Source of the DNA: Candidatus Stoquefichus massiliensis AP9
GTDB taxonomy: Bacteria; Bacillota_I; Bacilli_A; Erysipelotrichales; Coprobacillaceae
Reading direction: 5' to 3'
Assembly (NCBI RefSeq): GCF_000455285.1
Contig: NZ_HG005287.1
Location: 250,214-283,560 of the forward strand
Length of the DNA stretch: 33,347 nucleotides
In this document: in pieces, positions 27,302 to 33,347 of the stretch
Numbering within the stretch: position 1 is the first letter of the stretch
Layout: each line of letters starts with the position of its first letter
Notes under the pieces: model-generated
What the model was told of the DNA's origin: nothing
What the model saw: the letters and a program-made list of their open reading frames with translations, nothing else
The model's database searches: none
Translations under genes and position numbers: made by a program

Positions 27302-27333
27302 ATCTTTCTCCCATTTTCTAGTTTAACGACTGT

Positions 27334-27342
27334 ATTATAGCA
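27334..27342 (-). promoter_or_regulatory. Extended -10 promoter of pssA-psd
   Basis: TGCTATAAT on the minus strand, an extended -10 element, 32 bases upstream of the pssA ATG. The -35 region is weak, as is common with extended -10 promoters. Confidence 0.55.
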
Positions 27343-27399
27343 TACTTCTACAATTTTTTATAGGACTTTTCTTTATTAGTAAAAATTTCAAATTCCCAC

Positions 27400-27428
27400 C
27401 CAAACCAAAAACGACCATAAGGTCGTTT
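27400..27428 (-). terminator. Terminator of the EIIC-GH4-SIS operon
   Basis: AAACGACC (27409-27416) pairs with GGTCGTTT (27421-27428) around a 4-nt loop, followed on the minus strand by TTTTGGTTTGG. It lies just past the SIS gene stop. Confidence 0.65.
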
Positions 27429-27433
27429 AAATA

Positions 27434-28477
27434 TTACTGAAAACGAGTTCCCGCTTTGACTGCAAACTCTTGAAATACAGGTTCTGATGGGTTAATACCT
27501 TTATATTCCGGGAGGATGGAAGCCATAACCTGTAAGACCACAGTTACATTAAAAAGCGCTTTTGTTAAGGAATGATAAGGAATCATAATATCAGCTAAAT
27601 GTGAATCTGTATCTTCAATAACGCAAATATGTGCATCTTGTTTTCTAGCAAATTCAATGAGATGACTCATTAAATCATATCCTACACCATTAGTATGTAT
27701 AAATACCAAATAACTATCTTTATGTATAGTACGATGAGGCCCATGCATGAATTCTTCTAATTCATAATTCATAGCTGGAATTTGCAAAGTTTCTAATAAT
27801 TTTAAATTTCCTTCGCATGCAGTTCCATAATGCAATCCATATCCAATAACTGAAATACAATTTGCTTGAGACCATTCTTGATGCGAAACTATATATTGTT
27901 GTGTTTGCAGAATTGTTTGATCAATTGTATCTAATTGATTTAGCCATTCTGTTTTATATTCATTTAAAGAATATATATAATCTTGATTATTTTGTAAAAT
28001 CTGAAAAATAATCATGTATAAAGTTAAACATGTTGCTGTATAACCTTTTGTTTTTGGTCCAATTGTTTCTTCTCCACATTGTAAATCTACATTAACATTA
28101 CAGTATTGTGTCAGTGGTGATGTCATATCTCCACATACTCCAATGACTGGTATATGATGATGACGAGCTATTTTAGCACAATCTATTGTTCCTTTGCTTT
28201 TGCCAGTTTGTGATACAGCAATGATAAGATCTGACGTTTCTAATAAACTGGAATAATGTTTTAACTGAAAAGGTGTTTCTATATTGATTTGTAAATGAGC
28301 TTTTGCAAACGATGATTGAATAACTTGTGCTGCATTATGAGATGAACCAGAAGCTGCAATTGTAATTCTATGAATATGAACTATATCTTTTAAAATAGAT
28401 AAATCACTATTAGTAAGGATATGAGACAGTACATCTTTTTGCTGTAAAATGTACTGTTTCATGATATTATCTGTCAT
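27434..28477 (-). CDS. Double-SIS-domain sugar-phosphate isomerase/deaminase-like protein
   Basis: 347 residues with two SIS domains (about 25-165 and 195-335). The first has TIAASGSSHNAAQVI and IIAVSQTGKSKGTI; the second has ISVIGYGLHYGTACEGNLKL. The GPKTKGYTATCLT and MNYELEEFMHGPHRT stretches resemble the isomerase half of GlmS and the FrlB-type deglycases, where the Glu and His take part in catalysis. There is no HTH, so it is an enzyme, not a regulator. It overlaps the GH4 gene by 11 bases and closes the operon. The likely job is to convert an amino-sugar phosphate or glycosylamine phosphate released by the GH4 enzyme into a glycolytic hexose phosphate. The exact substrate is not readable. 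Confidence 0.85.
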   Translation of the reverse strand: MTDNIMKQYILQQKDVLSHILTNSDLSILKDIVHIHRITIAASGSSHNAAQVIQSSFAKAHLQINIETPFQLKHYSSLLETSDLIIAVSQTGKSKGTIDCAKIARHHHIPVIGVCGDMTSPLTQYCNVNVDLQCGEETIGPKTKGYTATCLTLYMIIFQILQNNQDYIYSLNEYKTEWLNQLDTIDQTILQTQQYIVSHQEWSQANCISVIGYGLHYGTACEGNLKLLETLQIPAMNYELEEFMHGPHRTIHKDSYLVFIHTNGVGYDLMSHLIEFARKQDAHICVIEDTDSHLADIMIPYHSLTKALFNVTVVLQVMASILPEYKGINPSEPVFQEFAVKAGTRFQ

Positions 28478-29744
28478 TTTTAAAGAACTGAGGTAAATAA
28501 TCTTTATGTACTTCTAACATTTCATCTAATAGTGGTTTTGCAATATCATATTCTCTCACGAGTGGATGTGCTAACATTGCTTTTAAGGCTATATTATAAT
28601 CTCCACTTAATGCCGCTTCAACTGTTAATGATTCATAATTTTTAACAGCAGCAATTAATCCACAAACTGATTGAGGATAATCTCTTAAATTTAATGGTTT
28701 TATTCCATCACGGCTTACAAAACATGCCGTTTCTATTACTGCATCATCATTTAAAAAACGAATTGTACCATTATTAGGAACATTAATAACCATCCATTTC
28801 CCACTGTCATTATATACTGCTTCCATAACGCCAACAGCTATCTTTGAATAACCGCCGCCGCCACGCTTAGCCAATGTTTTTGGTTTACTACTATTTTCAG
28901 GATTAGAATATTCACGCCAAATTTGTTTTTCTAATTCTAAAATAGCTTCTCCACGTGTTTTATCCTGGCTCTTTAATTGAGATAATATTTTTGATGTATG
29001 GAAATAATATTGGGTATATTGGCTTGGAATAAGATGTAATGTTTGAATTAAATCTTGTGAAACTGTAGCACATTTTTTGGCAACTAAACTGAACTGTTCA
29101 TCTGTTATTGGTTTCCCATCTACTGTCATATTATAAGTAAAATTCATATGATTTAAGCCAATATAATCATAATATATAGATTCTTCTGGAACTTGTAATG
29201 CTTCTTCTGCCCACCAGCGTGGTCTCATTCCACCTGCACATAATCCCGCCATATTAACATCACAAACTTTTAAAACAGCTTCAGTTACTAATCCTGTTGG
29301 ATTAGAATAATTGACAATCCATGCATCTGGACAATATTTTTCAACATCTTTAGCTATATCTATCATCACTGGAATTGTTCTTAATGCATTAAACATACCA
29401 CCTACACCAGTTGTTTCTTGTCCAATCACACCATATTTTAACGGAATTTTTTCATCATATATACGTTGTTTGTTTCCACCTACTCTTATCTGGCAAGCAA
29501 TAAAATCAGCACCTGGGAATGCTTCTTCACGAGATGTTGTTGAAGCAATTGAAACATGATAATCTAAATGATGACAGTAACGATGAACAAATCCATCCAT
29601 AATTTTTAATCTATCCTCATCAATATCTACTAATACAATCTCTTTAACTGGCAATACATCTCTATGTTCACTTAAACCTTCAATTAATTCAGGAGTATAA
29701 GAACTCCCTGCTCCAACAATAACTATTTTCAATTCTTTATTCAT
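28467..29744 (-). CDS. GH4-family glycosidase with atypical metal-site motif
   Basis: 425 residues, clearly GH4: VIVGAGSSYTPELIEGL as the NAD-binding loop, IGQETTGVGGMFNALRTIP, SNPTGLVTEAV with N148, and IGLNHM with His199. The segment that names specificity in this family reads C169-A-G-G, whereas 6-phospho-beta-glucosidases have C-N-V-P, 6-phospho-alpha-glucosidases C-D-M-P, alpha-glucosidases C-H-E and alpha-galactosidases C-H-S. The metal Cys is kept but the following residue is not a standard ligand. It overlaps EIIC by 8 bases and the SIS gene by 11 bases. It probably acts on a phosphorylated glycoside brought in by that EIIC, but the sugar is likely not plain cellobiose. A broken enzyme is unlikely because the reading frame and the other motifs are intact. 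Confidence 0.88.
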   Translation of the reverse strand: MNKELKIVIVGAGSSYTPELIEGLSEHRDVLPVKEIVLVDIDEDRLKIMDGFVHRYCHHLDYHVSIASTTSREEAFPGADFIACQIRVGGNKQRIYDEKIPLKYGVIGQETTGVGGMFNALRTIPVMIDIAKDVEKYCPDAWIVNYSNPTGLVTEAVLKVCDVNMAGLCAGGMRPRWWAEEALQVPEESIYYDYIGLNHMNFTYNMTVDGKPITDEQFSLVAKKCATVSQDLIQTLHLIPSQYTQYYFHTSKILSQLKSQDKTRGEAILELEKQIWREYSNPENSSKPKTLAKRGGGGYSKIAVGVMEAVYNDSGKWMVINVPNNGTIRFLNDDAVIETACFVSRDGIKPLNLRDYPQSVCGLIAAVKNYESLTVEAALSGDYNIALKAMLAHPLVREYDIAKPLLDEMLEVHKDYLPQFFKNDR

Positions 29745-30990
29745 CCTCTATCATTCCTTTCTCATTTTCAATATTTAATCGTTGTTTTTCCATTATTTTA
29801 AAGAATGGATAATAAATAGCACCTGCAACAAACAATGATATAACTCCCCAAATAGCAGCACGCCAATCACCACCTGTTAAAAAATATTGAGCTAAAACTG
29901 GTGGCATAGTCCAAGGAATATTCACTAACGGACGGGCAATCAGATTAAAATACATTAATCCATATGTAATAATTGATAATACTTCAGTGGCTAATACATA
30001 AGGTATTATCATTAATGGATTCATAACCAATGGAACACCAAAAACAACTGGTTCATTAATTTCAAATATACCTGGAGCTAAACAAAGTTTACCTAATGAT
30101 CTAAATCCCTTTTCTTTTGAACGCATCATTAGGAATACCAATGGCAATGTTGCTCCACCTCCACCAAGAAATACAAAATACATAAATCCTGATGCTGTAA
30201 TATAAGGCAATGGTGCACCAGCTGCTGCTGCAGCAATATTGTCGCCTAACATAACTAAGAATATAGGATCAGCAATTGCTAAAACCGCTCCGCCATGAAT
30301 ACCAACACACCATAATAAAGATCTAATTAACATAAAAATGAGGAAACCTGGTAAAGTATTCAAAGCAAAAACTGCTGGTTCAAAAATTTTAATAAGTGTT
30401 GCATTAATATCAAATCCTAAAATAACTCTTAATAACCATACAATTAATAATACTGCTAAAGCTGGTACCAAAGACATGAATGACTCTGACACAAGGGGTG
30501 GTACTGAATCTGGAAAATGAATAACCAAATTACGCTGATAGAAAAAGTGTAATATCGTGGTTGAAAGCAAAGCAATCACAACAGCTGTAAATAACCCCTT
30601 TGTACCAAACAAAGATGCATTAATAACCCACTCATCATTTAATGTAGCTAGAAGGAAAGCTGTCATAGAAATAACACTGCATGTCAATGAATTGAGGTTA
30701 ATATCTTTATATGTTTTTGCAAAGTAATAAGCAACAGTCCCAGCTGCTACAATACCAACAATATCAATTGTAATAGCTGAAACTGCATTAAACAATGGTG
30801 CATAGGGTTCAATAAATTTCATCCATGCATCAATTGGAAAGTTAGGAATCAAAACAAAGAAACTACCAATAATAGTCAATGGAATAACACTTATCATTCC
30901 ATCTTTAATAGCACTTAAGTGCCTTTGATTTCCCAATTTCTCTAATGGTGGTGCTAATTTTAATTCAATAAAATCCATAAATTTTTTCAT
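29737..30990 (-). CDS. PTS EIIC permease, Lac family, divergent
   Basis: 417 residues. Family marks are AIKDGMISVIPLTIIGSFF, IHFPDSVPPLVSES, and FEINEPVVFGVPLVMN. The central motif reads LWCVGIHGGAV rather than GIHGNN as in the other two EIIC proteins of this window, suggesting a different sugar. It imports and phosphorylates a beta-linked sugar with EIIA and EIIB that are not encoded in the window. Start ATG at 30990 follows AAAGGAGAAAGGAT. It is the first gene of the EIIC-GH4-SIS operon, with an 8-base overlap with GH4. A PRD-type regulator lies upstream across the IS remnant. Confidence 0.9.
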   Translation of the reverse strand: MKKFMDFIELKLAPPLEKLGNQRHLSAIKDGMISVIPLTIIGSFFVLIPNFPIDAWMKFIEPYAPLFNAVSAITIDIVGIVAAGTVAYYFAKTYKDINLNSLTCSVISMTAFLLATLNDEWVINASLFGTKGLFTAVVIALLSTTILHFFYQRNLVIHFPDSVPPLVSESFMSLVPALAVLLIVWLLRVILGFDINATLIKIFEPAVFALNTLPGFLIFMLIRSLLWCVGIHGGAVLAIADPIFLVMLGDNIAAAAAGAPLPYITASGFMYFVFLGGGGATLPLVFLMMRSKEKGFRSLGKLCLAPGIFEINEPVVFGVPLVMNPLMIIPYVLATEVLSIITYGLMYFNLIARPLVNIPWTMPPVLAQYFLTGGDWRAAIWGVISLFVAGAIYYPFFKIMEKQRLNIENEKGMIEDE

Positions 30991-31028
30991 ATTCTTATCC
31001 TTTCTCCTTTCCCTCTTTTGACACCCTT

Positions 31029-31057
31029 ATCATACAAAATAATCATATTTAGTTGAA
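31029..31057 (-). promoter_or_regulatory. Candidate promoter of the EIIC-GH4-SIS operon
   Basis: TTCAAC (31052-31057), 17-nt spacer, TATGAT (31029-31034) on the minus strand, 39 bases before the ATG. The poor -35 fits an activator-dependent promoter, as expected for a LicR/MtlR-type regulator. The promoter lies between the IS remnant and EIIC, so the insertion did not remove it. Confidence 0.5.
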
Positions 31058-31099
31058 TAGCGCATTTGTTCGTTTCAAAGGGGAAATCAATGCACAAAA

Positions 31100-32074
31100 G
31101 AGGCTGTAACGAAATAACTTTCTAAGAGGTTTATTTTGTTAAGTCTCTTTTTTTCTTATTCATTTTTAGAAATTTATGCAATAAAAAAACATCATTGCCT
31201 ATTTTCAACATGTTGTGTACATTATTTCTAACTTTTTTCCTGCTTTTGGGCGCAATAAGGCTATCTTCCTTTTTGGGATCTTTTTGCATGTGCATAACTT
31301 TTAGCTTGGGAGACTTTCCATCATTGCATTTTTCTCATTTCTTAGTCTGTATTTATGATATTTTCTGAGATTATATCCTATACACACAATAAGAAATTCC
31401 ATTTTTGTATTTACCAGTCCTCTTCTATTGAATCTTATGAACTTCATATCCTGCTTGATCACCCCAAATGTTCCTTCTGCCTGTATGCTTCTCTATTTTT
31501 TGAGCTCTTTTCCAAATTCGCTTGACAATATTTCCTCTACTTCTGCATAAAACTCATGAAGCACAGCATTTCTCGTTACTATTCTGTGTTTATTATTGCA
31601 ACACTCCTTTGCCTGTTCACAACCTTTACATTGATCTTTGTTTCCATAGTGTTGTGTTATTCTCAGATATTCTCCACTTTCATCATATCTGTCATACAGA
31701 TGCTCATTAAAAATCTGCTCGCCTGGACAGATCCTATATCCTTCTTCTGTCTCCTCCCGGTTGTGTGTATTGTATTTCTTTTTCTTGAATTCAGGTGTGT
31801 TTTTCTTTGCATACATATTATACTTCATGACAATGTTCATTCCATTGCTTATGCAGTACATATAATTGTCATAGCTTCCATAGGCTGAATCTGCCATTGT
31901 ATATACTGGTAGTTCCCCTGCATATTTCTTATATCCCTCCATAAATAGGATATATGTCAATGGATCTCCTAGTCTTTGAAACAGGTCTGCATTGACAATG
32001 ATTATCATCACTGATTTCATTGTCTTTTTGGTTTTATTGAGTCTATAATGAAAGATTTATTTCGTTACTGCCCC
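31100..32074. mobile_element. IS1182-like element, internally deleted
   Basis: Imperfect terminal inverted repeats: 31100-31117 (GAGGCTGTAACGAAATAA) and the complement of 32057-32074, matching at 16 of 18 positions. The interval is about 975 bp, shorter than the about 1.6 kb of full IS1182-type elements. Inside lies only the C-terminal part of a transposase. No target-site duplication is evident by eye. The right end touches the stop codon of the PRD regulator gene. Confidence 0.78.
31131..32020 (-). pseudogene. IS1182-family transposase, decayed fragment
   Basis: The intact part (31493-32020, 175 codons) has DPLTYILFMEGYKKYAGELP, YTMADSAYGSYDNYMYC with a DDE Asp, and the Cys cluster CKGCEQAKECC of IS1182-like transposases. 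After the stop TAG at 31493-31495 the same frame continues with RSIQAEGTFGVIKQDMKF and GLVNTKMEFLIVCIGYNLRKY, the usual C-terminal block, up to 31301. A shift of one frame near 31303-31310 then gives a Lys-rich tail ending at 31131. The N-terminal half is missing: the fragment begins within about 55 bases of the right terminal repeat. So the gene has an internal deletion, a nonsense codon and a probable frameshift, and cannot make active transposase. Confidence 0.8.
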
Positions 32075-33347
32075 TAATGATATGATTTTAAAAAATGAAT
32101 AATTTGTATTTCATCATCAAGAGATATAATCTTTTCAATAGCATCACTATCATTGACTAGCTTCTGCAATAAATTATAAAGTTCCTGATATTTAAAAAAG
32201 AATTGTTTTGGCCATAATATAAACAATATACACTGCACAAATTCCTGATCCCAAACAATAGGTTTATCTAAAGTTATTAATAATTCTTGAACATTATTTA
32301 TATCAGCTATCATCTGTGGTACAGCAATATGTCCTTCCATTGCCATGTTTCCAACATCTTCTTTTAATTGAAAATGATTATAATCAATTTGAAAAGTATC
32401 AGATATAAATCTTAAAATATCTTGTTTAGATTCAAATTTTGCTTTGATAAAAATATTCTCTATTACTAGAAAATCTGCTAATGAACGATATCCGATTTCT
32501 GTAAAAAATGTTCTTATTTTATGAATTGAAGTTTGATCAAGAATGGGTGCAATCTGAATAACAGGAATATTCTGAGATGTTATAGATGCTGTTGATATAA
32601 TCAAATCATAGTGTTTAATATTCATTTCAGATAATTCACGAATATGAATACTGTCTGTTATTTCCATATATTCATTAAATTCCTGAAGCAATTCATAACT
32701 CAATAATTCTGTTGATGATGAATTTAAATTATTAACTAATAAAACACTCTTTTTTCTCTGAAAATGATTTCTCATTAATGAATATTGAATATGAATGGTA
32801 AAATAGGCAATTTCATCCTCACTATAAACAACATTTAATTCAGGATGCAAAAATAGCCAAATATCTACACTTATAAGATAAGCTAATACATAATTCTTCT
32901 TTATCATCTTCAACATTGGATTCTTCAGATAAGTATCAAATCTCATTCTATTTTCCATCGCTAAAATATGTACACCCAAAGCTTTTTTTAAATAAAAATC
33001 ATTTGAAAAATCAATACCATAAAGATCATTTAAAAAACAAAATAAATCATTCATCAATTGTTCAATACGTTCAGGCAAAACATCAACTAAACAACTTTCA
33101 ATATCACTAATATAGTTAATTCTTTTACCAATTATATGCACTGTCAAAAAACAAATCTCTTCCTCATTCATGACACACATATCTTCATTTTTTAAATAGT
33201 CCGCAATATCTTTAGCAACTTGATATTCATATTCATGACTCAGTGTTTCTTTTTCTTCATTAGACATTCTTACATAATGTCCCTCTTCCATTCGCATCAT
33301 CATAATTTCCAAATATTTAATAAGATCATCAAGAGAAGCATCAACCA
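32074..33347 (-). CDS. PRD-domain transcriptional regulator (LicR/BglG-like), 5' end outside window
   Basis: The frame is open to the window end, so the N-terminal helix-turn-helix part is missing here and about 424 codons are visible. The end of one PRD (EEEICFLTVHIIGKR) is followed by a whole PRD with LKKALGVHILAMENRMRF and EDEIAYFTIHIQYSL, each with its His. Then comes an EIIB-like domain (SVLLVNNLNSSSTELL) lacking the phospho-Cys, and an EIIA-fructose-like domain at the C terminus (GHIAVPQM) in which Gln (codon 32314-32316) replaces the phospho-His. Regulation by phosphorylation would therefore rely on the PRD His residues. It points toward the EIIC-GH4-SIS operon and is its likely activator. 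The stop TAG uses the first base of the IS element. Confidence 0.85.
   Translation of the reverse strand, partial: VDASLDDLIKYLEIMMMRMEEGHYVRMSNEEKETLSHEYEYQVAKDIADYLKNEDMCVMNEEEICFLTVHIIGKRINYISDIESCLVDVLPERIEQLMNDLFCFLNDLYGIDFSNDFYLKKALGVHILAMENRMRFDTYLKNPMLKMIKKNYVLAYLISVDIWLFLHPELNVVYSEDEIAYFTIHIQYSLMRNHFQRKKSVLLVNNLNSSSTELLSYELLQEFNEYMEITDSIHIRELSEMNIKHYDLIISTASITSQNIPVIQIAPILDQTSIHKIRTFFTEIGYRSLADFLVIENIFIKAKFESKQDILRFISDTFQIDYNHFQLKEDVGNMAMEGHIAVPQMIADINNVQELLITLDKPIVWDQEFVQCILFILWPKQFFFKYQELYNLLQKLVNDSDAIEKIISLDDEIQIIHFLKSYH

Noticed and set aside
27436-27455. cre-like TGAAAACGAGTTCCCG at the end of the SIS gene
   Set aside because: The right half does not match, and the position at the gene's 3' end makes catabolite control there unlikely.
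28945-28965. Second CCACGTG core inside the other GH4 gene
   Set aside because: Same problem: outer arms do not match parS, and the bases are explained by coding sequence.
31066-31083. LacI/CcpA-type half-site TTTGAAACG upstream of the third EIIC
   Set aside because: Only one half resembles TGAAACGTTTCA, so it is not a supported operator.
31522-31888. Plus-strand open frames opposite the transposase
   Set aside because: They lie antisense to recognisable transposase sequence, are low-complexity hydrophobic or Cys-rich, and have no ribosome site.

Overview
The window looks like chromosome of a low-GC, anaerobic, sugar-fermenting Bacillota. AT-rich spacers, strong AGGAGG ribosome sites, several PTS permeases, an anaerobic sulfatase-maturating enzyme, GH4 and GH1 phospho-glycosidases and a Soj/Spo0J pair all fit a gut Erysipelotrichia-type bacterium (Coprobacillus/Thomasclavelia-like). 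That taxonomic guess is inference from gene content only.

Region 1 (1-6100): a SanA/YdcF-like membrane protein converges on a self-contained minus-strand module of response regulator, histidine kinase, ABC ATPase and 8-TM FtsX-type permease, a layout typical of peptide or envelope-stress sensing. A GNAT acetyltransferase lies upstream.

Region 2 (6100-13950): a GH1 6-phospho-beta-glucosidase is divergent from a CapA-like lipoprotein. Next comes a minus-strand operon of PTS EIIC, LacI-type regulator, cytosolic Cys-type sulfatase and its radical SAM maturase. Its promoter is bracketed by two identical 12-bp palindromes. This looks like a PTS-coupled route for a sulfated glycoside.

Region 3 (13950-17710): a DegV protein, then a plus-strand ABC pair: a 10-TM permease without a large outer domain, and an ATPase with an unusual ~215-residue C-terminal extension.

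Region 4 (17710-22700): a beta-glucoside module with EIIC, GH4 6-phospho-beta-glucosidase and ROK kinase on the minus strand and a divergent RpiR regulator. A nearly perfect 20-bp inverted repeat lies in the divergent promoter region, and its core recurs upstream of the GH4 gene.

Region 5 (22740-27440): housekeeping genes PssA, Psd, ParA and ParB, plus a MATE exporter.

Region 6 (27430-33347): a third PTS module, EIIC - GH4 with an atypical CAGG motif - double-SIS protein, with overlapping genes. A PRD-type regulator cut by the window edge lies upstream. Between them sits an internally deleted IS1182-like element whose right end falls on the regulator's stop codon.

None of the three EIIC genes has an EIIA or EIIB gene in the window, so all three probably borrow these from elsewhere. 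The three modules use three different regulator families (LacI, RpiR, PRD), which suggests separately controlled uptake of related but distinct beta-glycosides. No tRNA, rRNA or CRISPR array was seen.
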